NCBI GenBank assembly: GCA_023443025.1
Contig: JAEZWM010000111.1
Coordinates: 1-20,588, forward strand
Reading direction: 5' to 3'
Length of the DNA: 20,588 nucleotides
DNA from: Bacillota bacterium
Lineage (GTDB): Bacteria > Bacillota > Clostridia > Tissierellales > Peptoniphilaceae
Each line of letters opens with the position of its first letter. Positions within the stretch are counted from its first letter, which is position 1. The translations under genes and the position numbers were made by a program. Below the pieces are notes generated by a model that was not told where the DNA came from, did no database searches, and saw nothing but the letters and a program-made list of their open reading frames with translations. Of this stretch, positions 1 to 6,915 are shown one piece after another.

Positions 1-2
1 AT

Positions 3-1430
3 ATGAACATAAAGAGGATTGTACTTATTATTATATTACTTCTTTTGACATCCGTGGGTTGTGAAAAGAAAGTTGAGGATACACTTGTATGGGAAATGGT
101 CTTTAGTATAGGTGATGAGAAAGATGTTTCCGAGGTGTCTGATGCTCTTGAAGTGAGTCTGAATGAGTATTTAAAAGAGCATGATATTAAAGTCAGTATT
201 TCAGGTGTATCACTAGAAGCCAAAAACATGAGCTTTGAGGAGTACTTGGAAGAGACAAACTTTTCCGGTATAGACTTACTCAGCATACCAAGTCAAGGCA
301 TATACTTCCGAGAAGGTGTGAGCTACTTTCATCCTTATAGTGCAGTTGCAGAAAAAAATATACTTTTGGACCTGTGGTCTTTTATAGAAAGTCCGGAAGG
401 TGAAAAAATAAGGTCTAGTATTGGTGAGACTTCTATCCTGGCATCAGATATTGATGGTAGGCTTTTTGGCATATCTGCGTTTCCGGTTTCATATCATGCT
501 TATACATATAATATAAAAGACTTAGAGGACTTGGGATATATGCCGGAGGACATCAATAGTACTATTTATGATAATGATGAACTGCTGGAGAAGTACAGTA
601 AAAATGGCGATATTCCTATTTCAATGGTCAACAATGATTTAAGAAATGTTCTTGAATTGTATAAACTACCTATTAGTAATCTTATAGTTTTTAAAGATGG
701 AGAGTTTCAAAGCATTCTTGATTTGGATGAATATAGAGAAGAGCTCTCAAAGAGAGTCGAGTATAAAAAACGAGGACTTATAGATACTGAGTTTAATCCG
801 GATAAAAAGCACTTGGTTAGTGGGTTTAGGGAGTTATACTATATAGATGAGTCGTCGGTAGTAGATGGCAAGTTAATTGTACCGTATGCAGCGAATATAG
901 ATTTTTATTATGGCGATGCAAAGACGGGTATTATTAATAAAGGGAATATAAATCCTAAAGTATATGAACTATTAACGCATATATTTACGGATGATGAATG
1001 TGCACGTATAATTACCGAAAACACCAAAGATCCTGAAAATTTCAATATGCTTGACTTTATAAGAAGTGAAATGCTTCCTAAATGGACTAATATGTTGATT
1101 AGTAGTGGTAGCGGATTGGAACTACTTAATGTCAAAGAGGCGCTGTTAAGCGATTACCGAGATATAATCGGCTTTAGATTTGACCCGAAAGATGTAATTT
1201 CTGAGATAGCGAGCACCAATGAGATATACAATGTCGATGGAGCTGTATGGGATGCAAATCTGGAGTTTGATCGGAGTATCGCTGAGAGGATTTTAAACTA
1301 TACGAGCGAGGACTTGGAATCGGATTTAGAGGATTTAAAGTTACAGCTGGACAATGAGGGATTACAAGTTATTATAGACGAAGCAAATAAACAGTACACT
1401 CAGTGGAAGGAAAGTACAAATGAGAATTAA
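3..1430 (+). CDS. Extracellular solute-binding-like lipoprotein
   Basis: A 475-residue lipoprotein. Residues 1-20 form a type II signal peptide: basic N-terminus, hydrophobic core rich in Ile/Leu and a lipobox TSVGC with Cys20 as the lipidation site, so the ATG at position 3 is a credible start even though it lies at the window edge and its ribosome site cannot be seen. The body looks like a family 1 solute-binding protein; the end (ANKQYTQWKES, near residue 460) resembles the closing helix of LplA/DUF3502-type binding proteins, and FRFDPKDVISEIA near residue 385 fits the same group. It overlaps the next gene by 11 bp and sits in an operon with an ABC-2 exporter, which normally needs no binding protein. 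It may therefore act as a sensor or as a cargo-binding accessory. The family call is by eye and moderate; the lipoprotein call is firm. Confidence 0.72.
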   Translation: MNIKRIVLIIILLLLTSVGCEKKVEDTLVWEMVFSIGDEKDVSEVSDALEVSLNEYLKEHDIKVSISGVSLEAKNMSFEEYLEETNFSGIDLLSIPSQGIYFREGVSYFHPYSAVAEKNILLDLWSFIESPEGEKIRSSIGETSILASDIDGRLFGISAFPVSYHAYTYNIKDLEDLGYMPEDINSTIYDNDELLEKYSKNGDIPISMVNNDLRNVLELYKLPISNLIVFKDGEFQSILDLDEYREELSKRVEYKKRGLIDTEFNPDKKHLVSGFRELYYIDESSVVDGKLIVPYAANIDFYYGDAKTGIINKGNINPKVYELLTHIFTDDECARIITENTKDPENFNMLDFIRSEMLPKWTNMLISSGSGLELLNVKEALLSDYRDIIGFRFDPKDVISEIASTNEIYNVDGAVWDANLEFDRSIAERILNYTSEDLESDLEDLKLQLDNEGLQVIIDEANKQYTQWKESTNEN

Positions 1431-2550
1431 ATATTTAATAATTTTTATGTGTCTATTTCTTGTAGGCTGCAATAAAAATCAAACCTTTGAAAAATACGAA
1501 TTTAGCTTGATAAATGACACGAGTATCGGTACGGAAGACCCTGATGGTTATTACTACACTAAAGAAGGACTACTCTATTATTATGATTTTGACTCAAAAA
1601 AGTCTGTAGTAGTATGTAACAAACCCGGTTGTGATCATGCTCCGTACAGTTCATCTACAGATGAGGACAAATTATGTCATGCAGCTATAGATTATAACAG
1701 TTTCCTAGTGGTTAACAATGATTATATATATGTAATAGAACCTGATACTTCAAGTGGTTTAAACCATGAAAGTGTAATTGTAAAATCAAAAAAGGACAGA
1801 ACAGATAGGAAAGAGGTGGCCAAGTTTAAAGGCAATGTTTACAATGTCATAGCACAGGTCTACGAGTCCATTTATTTTACTGCAGGAGAGCCTGAAATGG
1901 AAAGTGAAAGTGATGGTAGCAGTACTATGACCCAGCGTAACACTTCGTACATTTACGAGTATAATTTAAATGAGGACAGATTAAAAACCATCGATCATAC
2001 TGAACTGATGTACTCAGTAGATGACACAATAATAGGTAAGGTTGATGATGGGATATTGGTTAGAAGAACATATCAAAAAGAAAAAGTAGAAGATGGTGAC
2101 TATACCAAAAATCTGGAACAAGAGATTTTGGTTATAAAGGATGAAGAGGTTATAAAAAAGGATATTCAGCTTTCCGGTGTAGGATTAAATGTAAAAACTA
2201 TAGATAATAGTATTTATATTGTTGTGGAAAGTGATAATACTGAGGGTTTATATGATATACAAAGGTATGAAAACGACGCATGGAGTGAAGTAGATACTAA
2301 AGTTTCAAATGTTAATTTTATAGATGATGGCTTTTTATATTCGAAGGATGACAAGTACTACTTTTACTCGAATTCAGAAAAAAGCATAAGTGAAATAAAA
2401 AAGCCGGCTAGGGAATCTTTTGTTTATAATTCAGTTAGAGATTTTTATGTAGTTGTAGCTCAGGATAATGACGGCTATAGTTTGGCACTGATTAATAAAA
2501 ACGACTATGTAAACGGAATAGACAAGTACATTTTTTTGGGGGATAATTGA
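1420..2550 (+). CDS. Lipoprotein with C-x4-C-x14-C motif, probable beta-propeller
   Basis: A 376-residue protein with a short lipoprotein signal peptide and lipobox LVGC (Cys17). After it come repeated stretches rich in Tyr, Asp and beta-prone residues (for example GYYYTKEGLLYYYDFDSKK and ENDAWSEVDTKVSNVNFIDDGFLYSKDDKYYFYSN, the latter split here only in description), typical of propeller-like surface lipoproteins of Clostridia. Residues 66-87 carry CNKPGCDH followed by CHA, with Cys66, Cys71, Cys86, His73 and His87; lipoproteins of this type often have a similar C-x4-C-x-H-xn-C cluster, which could bind metal or form disulfides. The ATG lies inside the end of the upstream lipoprotein gene, with AAGGAA about 10 nt ahead. 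Its stop overlaps the start of the ATPase gene. Function unknown; probably an outer-face partner of the exporter encoded next. Confidence 0.75.
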   Translation: MRIKYLIIFMCLFLVGCNKNQTFEKYEFSLINDTSIGTEDPDGYYYTKEGLLYYYDFDSKKSVVVCNKPGCDHAPYSSSTDEDKLCHAAIDYNSFLVVNNDYIYVIEPDTSSGLNHESVIVKSKKDRTDRKEVAKFKGNVYNVIAQVYESIYFTAGEPEMESESDGSSTMTQRNTSYIYEYNLNEDRLKTIDHTELMYSVDDTIIGKVDDGILVRRTYQKEKVEDGDYTKNLEQEILVIKDEEVIKKDIQLSGVGLNVKTIDNSIYIVVESDNTEGLYDIQRYENDAWSEVDTKVSNVNFIDDGFLYSKDDKYYFYSNSEKSISEIKKPARESFVYNSVRDFYVVVAQDNDGYSLALINKNDYVNGIDKYIFLGDN

Positions 2551-3428
2551 TGATACTTAAACTAGAGGAGATTGGTAAAAAGTATGGGAATTTTAGTGCC
2601 CTAGCAGATATTAACTTACAGTTTGAGCCGGGGATTACAGCTCTTTTAGGACCTAATGGTGCCGGAAAGAGTACCATGATAAAGATAATAACCGGCGCTC
2701 TAAAAAAGTCTACAGGATATGTTTATCTCGACAACAAGATAGTAGACACATTTTCAAAAAGCTATCTTTCAAATATTGGATATGTACCACAGGACTTTGC
2801 TTTTTATGATTCATTCACCATAAGGCAGTATTTAAGCTATGTGGGTACTCTCAAAGGCATTAAAAGAGATGATTTAAAATCACAAGTTGAAGCTTCTGTT
2901 GAGCTTGTAAACCTGTCAAAAGATATAAATAAAAAAATCAATGAACTATCAGGTGGCATGAAACGTAGAGTTATGATTGCTCAGTCGATACTATCGGATC
3001 CCAAACTTCTGATACTGGATGAGCCGACTGCCGGCTTAGATCCGGAGGAAAGAATCAGGATCCGAAACATAATATCAAAGATGGCAGGAGATAGAACTGT
3101 TTTGATAGCGACCCATATTGTAGCGGATATCGAGAGGATTGCAGATCAAATCGTGCTAATCAAAAAAGGAAGGGTAGTATGTAAGAATACTCCTGTAGAA
3201 CTGATGGATAGTATAAATGGAACTGTGTACGAAGGTGTGGTAGATGATTCAGAATACTCAAATATGCAGAATGATTATATTATAAGTCAGGTTAGAAATG
3301 CAGAAAATGAAATGCATAGAGTAAGATTTATATCCAATACAGAGCCGGACTCGAAGTTTGTAGCGGTTTATCCATCATTAGAAGAAGTATATTTAAAAAT
3401 AATGAGGGAGCAAAATGATAAGAAATGA
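2550..3428 (+). CDS. ABC transporter ATP-binding protein (exporter type)
   Basis: A cytoplasmic ATPase of 292 residues that powers the permease encoded next. All key motifs are present: Walker A GPNGAGKST (34-42), Q-loop Gln81, signature LSGGM (133-137), Walker B LLILDEPT (153-160) and H-loop His189 in ATHIV. Early residues (LEEIGKKYGNFSALADINL) and length fit the CcmA/BcrA-like family that pairs with ABC-2 permeases. I chose ATG 2550, which overlaps the upstream stop as TGATG and follows a GGGGGAT ribosome site at 2538-2544, rather than the in-frame TTG three bases earlier. The C-terminal 80 residues are an accessory domain of the kind seen in drug and peptide exporters. The end overlaps the permease start by 14 bp, indicating translational coupling. 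The exported substrate cannot be told from the sequence. Confidence 0.93.
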   Translation: MILKLEEIGKKYGNFSALADINLQFEPGITALLGPNGAGKSTMIKIITGALKKSTGYVYLDNKIVDTFSKSYLSNIGYVPQDFAFYDSFTIRQYLSYVGTLKGIKRDDLKSQVEASVELVNLSKDINKKINELSGGMKRRVMIAQSILSDPKLLILDEPTAGLDPEERIRIRNIISKMAGDRTVLIATHIVADIERIADQIVLIKKGRVVCKNTPVELMDSINGTVYEGVVDDSEYSNMQNDYIISQVRNAENEMHRVRFISNTEPDSKFVAVYPSLEEVYLKIMREQNDKK

Positions 3429-5670
3429 GTTTAGAAGAGTATTAAATAAAAAATTTATTCTCTTTACCGTTCTGTTATTACTGGTGAATGGTCTATTAAT
3501 CATGTCCACTTCCCCTATTAGGGGTGTAAAACCTGAACTTATTAAAAGAGCATTTCTGATTATTCATAGTAAAAACTATGATGCTAAAGAACTAATAGAA
3601 CATCACGATAAACTCATGAATAATGAGACTAACACTTTCTTATTCTCAACGAACTTTATTGAAGAGATTTCTCTTTCAAGATTTATTAGTGATTATGCAG
3701 AGTCAATCTCAAACTATGATAATTACATAGACTCGATAATCGGTAAAGATACAGAGGTATCTATATTTAGTAAATCCAGTAATTACTCTAAAGAGTCCCA
3801 CAGCATGTCCGTTGAAAAATACTCCAAACTAAAAGATATAAAACTTAAACCACTGAGTTATCTATCCGTTGAAGAACCTATTAGTTTTGTCATTACCGAT
3901 ATTTTTGTTATCTTAATAATCTTTTATGTAATTAATATCTTACTTCTGGAAGATCGTAACAATGGCAGTCTTGATTTCTATAGAACTATGGTGAATGGTA
4001 GAAAAAGATATGCAGTAATCAAACTGATTACGATATCTATTATCGCAATAGCTACAGTTTTAATTTTCCAAGCTTTAAATCTCTTAATTTCAACAAGTAA
4101 ATATGGGCTCATAGATTATAGTGCACCCATTCAATCCATTAAGATGATGTACTCATCGTTTTTACGTGTTAGTATATTAGAATACTTATTGATACATATG
4201 GCTGTGAAATGTATGGTATTTTGTGCTATTGCATTCATTATGACATTGATTTCGTTTTTTGTTAGATCTATAAGAGATTTCTTTGTTGCATCATTTGTAT
4301 TTATTGCATTGTCGTGGTTTTTATATGGATTTATAAATATACTATCACCTATGTATTATTTAAGGTTTATAAATATAATCCCAATGATGAGAACAGTTCC
4401 GCTATTTTCACAGTTACATACGCTTAATATATTTAATAATGCATTTTACTATCATCATTTAGTAATGATAATAACAGGCTTAGTGATTGTTGTAGCAGTA
4501 GTGGCTGTAATACAAATCCTGAGTAGGGCAGAGATAGTTGGATTTAGACAGTCTAGACTATATGACAAGTTTAGTGTTACTCGCTATTTAAATGCAAAGA
4601 CCACAGCTGGTTTCGAAGTATTAAAGATAGGTGTCTATAACAGAGCCTTTATACTAGGAATTGTATTTATAATATGGCTCATTTTTAGAACGTATATGCT
4701 ATTAAATACAAATCTAAATATTCAGGAACAGTATTATAGGCACTATGTGCATAGCACTTCAGGCAAGACCGATGCTGAAATAAAACAGATGATAAGAGAA
4801 GAATGGGAAAGATTTGAAAACCTTCGAAAAGAACAATCTAATATGTGGAAGGAAATTGAAGATAAAGGTGGTGAAAGTCCATCAGACACAATCGCGCTCA
4901 GAGAGATATCAAAAAGTTTAGAGCCAAGATCCGGATTTGAAAGAATGGTCTGGGACTATTATCGAATTGATGCTCTCAACAATGCATACAAACAAAATTT
5001 GAGTTTAGAATATGATGGAGGAGTAAACAGGCTAACGGCAAATGATTATTTTACGGTAAGAGATGACAATATAACAGCAATAGGGATTTTAGTGTTTATG
5101 ATTGGAGCTTTCTCATCCATATTTGTTTCTGAGAAAGTGAGTGGTATGATTGAGATTCTAAAGGTCACGCCGAAAGGTAAAAATGAAGTAGTTAGATACA
5201 AGTTAATAACTGTGATTGCAATAACGAGTATAGCATTTATTGCATCTCAGATACCACAGTTTCTACAAGCTTCAAGGGTATATACCATGCCGCCATTAAG
5301 TACACCGATATATTCATTTTCAGCACTTAGAAATCAGCCTGTGAATGTAAGTTTATTGGTTTACCTTATTTTCCTATACCTTTCAAAATATTTAGGTGTA
5401 ATTGTATGTCTATTTATCATAATAATTATCTCTCTAAATTCGGAAAATGAAGTTAATGCTATTATAGCAAGTTTTTCAGTGTTGATACTTCCATTATTCA
5501 TTGATCTTTATGGCAATCATTTGGTGAGGTATTTTACAACTGTAGGAGTAGCTTCACCAAACATACTTTTAAATAGACATGGACTTTACTCGCTTGTTCT
5601 TATACTAGAGTTTTTAATTATAGCTTTTATGGTTCAGAAATATGCAGCTGTGGATTTTTTTGAAAAGTAA
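3415..5670 (+). CDS. ABC-2 type permease, two fused halves
   Basis: A 751-residue membrane protein that likely forms the whole transmembrane part of the exporter. It shows an internal duplication. Each half starts with one membrane helix (about 13-30 and 411-430), then a large outside domain (31-155 and 431-552), then a cluster of helices (about 157-178, 200-225, 257-282, 287-310, 347-368 in the first half; 553-571, 597-613, 646-673, 683-698, 725-742 in the second). Just after the second helix of each half is a matching cytoplasmic segment, LEDRNNGSLDFYRTMVNGRK and SEKVSGMIEILKVTPKGKN, both leading into a K-L-I helix. The start ATG follows GGGAG and lies inside the ATPase gene. The 181-base gap after it has no clear terminator; it holds a direct repeat and the promoter of the next gene. 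Substrate unknown; peptide or antimicrobial export is an inference only. Confidence 0.85.
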   Translation: MIRNEFRRVLNKKFILFTVLLLLVNGLLIMSTSPIRGVKPELIKRAFLIIHSKNYDAKELIEHHDKLMNNETNTFLFSTNFIEEISLSRFISDYAESISNYDNYIDSIIGKDTEVSIFSKSSNYSKESHSMSVEKYSKLKDIKLKPLSYLSVEEPISFVITDIFVILIIFYVINILLLEDRNNGSLDFYRTMVNGRKRYAVIKLITISIIAIATVLIFQALNLLISTSKYGLIDYSAPIQSIKMMYSSFLRVSILEYLLIHMAVKCMVFCAIAFIMTLISFFVRSIRDFFVASFVFIALSWFLYGFINILSPMYYLRFINIIPMMRTVPLFSQLHTLNIFNNAFYYHHLVMIITGLVIVVAVVAVIQILSRAEIVGFRQSRLYDKFSVTRYLNAKTTAGFEVLKIGVYNRAFILGIVFIIWLIFRTYMLLNTNLNIQEQYYRHYVHSTSGKTDAEIKQMIREEWERFENLRKEQSNMWKEIEDKGGESPSDTIALREISKSLEPRSGFERMVWDYYRIDALNNAYKQNLSLEYDGGVNRLTANDYFTVRDDNITAIGILVFMIGAFSSIFVSEKVSGMIEILKVTPKGKNEVVRYKLITVIAITSIAFIASQIPQFLQASRVYTMPPLSTPIYSFSALRNQPVNVSLLVYLIFLYLSKYLGVIVCLFIIIIISLNSENEVNAIIASFSVLILPLFIDLYGNHLVRYFTTVGVASPNILLNRHGLYSLVLILEFLIIAFMVQKYAAVDFFEK

Positions 5671-5681
5671 GGATTTATATT

Positions 5682-5716
5682 GCATCTTATAACAACTAAA
5701 CGGCATCTTATAACAA
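5682..5716 (+). repeat. 14-bp direct repeat, 21-bp period
   Basis: GCATCTTATAACAA occurs at 5682-5695 and again at 5703-5716, identical in all 14 bases. The period of 21 bp is two helical turns, so both copies face the same side of DNA. A weaker partial copy (GCATTCTACA) lies at 5731-5740. The repeat is about 55 bp upstream of the promoter for the small membrane protein. It may be a tandem binding site for a regulator, or a chance or slippage duplication. Confidence 0.5.
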
Positions 5717-5770
5717 GTCGGGATAAAAATGCATTCTACAGAGATTTGAAATAATAAATTTAATATAATT

Positions 5771-5801
5771 TTTACAAAGCTAGAAAAATCCATGCTATGA
5801 T
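5771..5801 (+). promoter_or_regulatory. Sigma-A-type promoter with extended -10
   Basis: TTTACA at 5771-5776 and TATGAT at 5796-5801 form a -35/-10 pair with a 19-bp spacer (18 bp if TTACAA is used). TGC directly before the -10 makes it an extended -10, which tolerates an imperfect spacer. It would start transcription near 5808, leaving a 44-nt leader before the ATG at 5852. Confidence 0.6.
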
Positions 5802-5851
5802 ATTTTCAAATAGAAGTTAAATTTATTTGTACCGATAGTGAGGACTTAATA

Positions 5852-6328
5852 ATGGAAAAAATCGTAGCTATACTAAAAAGTAGGAAACTTGTCTTATTTA
5901 TAAGAGCGATAGGCATAGGCTATTTTGTTTTATTGCTTATAAATTATGTTTTATTGAAAAATACATATCTAAACTACATTTTTCTTGATAACTCGTTTTT
6001 ACGATTTATTATGGGATTACTAGCTTTTTATGCTGATTTTGGGAAGTGGAAGCTACGAAAGACTGTCCTTTATTTTATATCTATTGCGGCAGTGCTCTTT
6101 TTGATTTGGAGAGTTGAGTTAGCTCAAGAGGCACACAGGGATGCTTATATAAAGGAACTTGAAAGGAAATATGATAAAAGATATCAGATGCTGATGTTGG
6201 AACAAACCGGACAAAATGTCCGGTTTTTTAATTCTAGTTTAAATTCGCTATATAATATAATGAAATATAATGTTAATGAAATTAATAAAATGTTTAGTTA
6301 CAAGCTCTCTATGGTAAATATATACTAG
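5852..6328 (+). CDS. Small membrane protein; 3' end runs through a terminator
   Basis: A 158-residue protein I do not recognise. It has three hydrophobic segments (about 13-35, 41-62 and 71-87) followed by a charged helix (88-118, with QEAHRDAYIKELERKYDKRY) that would lie in the cytoplasm. The start ATG follows a GTGAGGA ribosome site and the promoter at 5771-5801. The odd part is the end: a perfect 10-bp hairpin with a U-tract falls over codons 118-126, and the 35 codons after it are very AT-rich, low in complexity and look like translated promoter DNA (they include several TATAAT boxes). Both other frames have a stop at or just before the hairpin tail (TGA 6192-6194, TAA 6229-6231). The true protein may end near residue 118, with a lost stop or frameshift extending the frame. 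The N-terminal 118 residues are likely real; the tail is doubtful. Confidence 0.6.
   Translation: MEKIVAILKSRKLVLFIRAIGIGYFVLLLINYVLLKNTYLNYIFLDNSFLRFIMGLLAFYADFGKWKLRKTVLYFISIAAVLFLIWRVELAQEAHRDAYIKELERKYDKRYQMLMLEQTGQNVRFFNSSLNSLYNIMKYNVNEINKMFSYKLSMVNIY
6204..6229 (+). terminator. Intrinsic terminator inside the preceding reading frame
   Basis: AAACCGGACA at 6204-6213 pairs perfectly with TGTCCGGTTT at 6217-6226 around an AAA loop, followed by further Ts to 6229. It has the form of a rho-independent terminator and would end transcripts from the small membrane protein gene and possibly the exporter operon. It lies about 100 bases before that gene's annotated stop. An operator palindrome is a less likely reading. 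Confidence 0.75.
6251..6271 (+). promoter_or_regulatory. Possible lemA operon promoter (-10 cluster)
   Basis: TATAAT occurs three times, at 6251-6256, 6256-6261 and 6266-6271, directly after the terminator and 80-100 bases before the lemA start. No good -35 hexamer is seen at 16-18 bp from any of them (TTAATT at 6228-6233 is the closest for the first). The position fits a start for the lemA-DUF2207-deacetylase operon, but the region is so AT-rich that chance matches are likely. Confidence 0.35.
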
Positions 6329-6353
6329 TATTAAATAAGAAGAGGTGAAAAAA

Positions 6354-6899
6354 ATGATTTGGGTTATATTAGGTTTAGCATTAGGACTTGGAGCTTTTTT
6401 TGTATCTACACAAAGACAATTTATAAATTTGGATGAAAGAAATCAAAATGCACTGGCTCAAATAGGCGTTCAACAGGACGCTAGATGGAACGCTCTCACA
6501 AATCTTGTTAACGCAGCAAAAAGTTATGCAAACTTTGAAAAAGATGCGCTTAGTGAAATAATTTCAAAACGTATACAAATTACAGGAGAATCAAGCACAC
6601 AAGAAGTTAATCAACAGGAAGGTTATTTAAATCAAGCACTTGGTAGATTAATTGCAGTTGCAGAAAATTATCCGCAATTAAAATCTTCTGAGCATTATAC
6701 GCTTGCTATGAATAGTATAAATAACTATGAGAAAGATGTAAAAACTGCAAAAATGGTATTTAATGATACGATCACTAAATGGAATAGACTTGTTAGATCT
6801 TTCCCATCGAGTATTGCAGCGATGATTTTTGGGTTTAAACCTAAAGGATATCTACAAACACCTGAAGAAAAACAAGAATATCCGGATCTAGAGTTTTAA
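6354..6899 (+). CDS. lemA: LemA family protein
   Basis: A 181-residue LemA-family protein. It has one N-terminal membrane helix (about residues 2-18) followed by a long helical domain. The LemA core is visible in LDERNQNALAQIGVQQDARW (26-45) and NALTNLVNAAKSYANFEKD, matching the family pattern of N-x-A-x-x-Q-I-x-V-Q followed by L-I/T-N-L-V. I chose ATG 6354 because AGAGGTG (6341-6347) is then a well-placed ribosome site; the in-frame GTG at 6345 lies inside that site. LemA proteins are anchored with a short outside segment; their biochemical role is not settled. They are often encoded next to DUF2207/YciQ-like membrane proteins, as here (16-nt gap), which suggests a joint envelope function. 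Confidence 0.9.
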   Translation: MIWVILGLALGLGAFFVSTQRQFINLDERNQNALAQIGVQQDARWNALTNLVNAAKSYANFEKDALSEIISKRIQITGESSTQEVNQQEGYLNQALGRLIAVAENYPQLKSSEHYTLAMNSINNYEKDVKTAKMVFNDTITKWNRLVRSFPSSIAAMIFGFKPKGYLQTPEEKQEYPDLEF

Positions 6900-6915
6900 A
6901 TAAGAGGATATCCAC

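Noticed and set aside
316..332. TGTGA followed by a TCA-like half-site
   Set aside because: It lies inside coding sequence and its second half does not match the FNR/CRP box.
908..1135. Minus-strand open frame inside the first lipoprotein gene
   Set aside because: It is antisense to a well-supported gene and has no ribosome site or known domain. The other minus-strand frames (for example 8695-8943, 14565-14783, 15394-15723, 17173-17421, 18610-18852) were rejected for the same reason.
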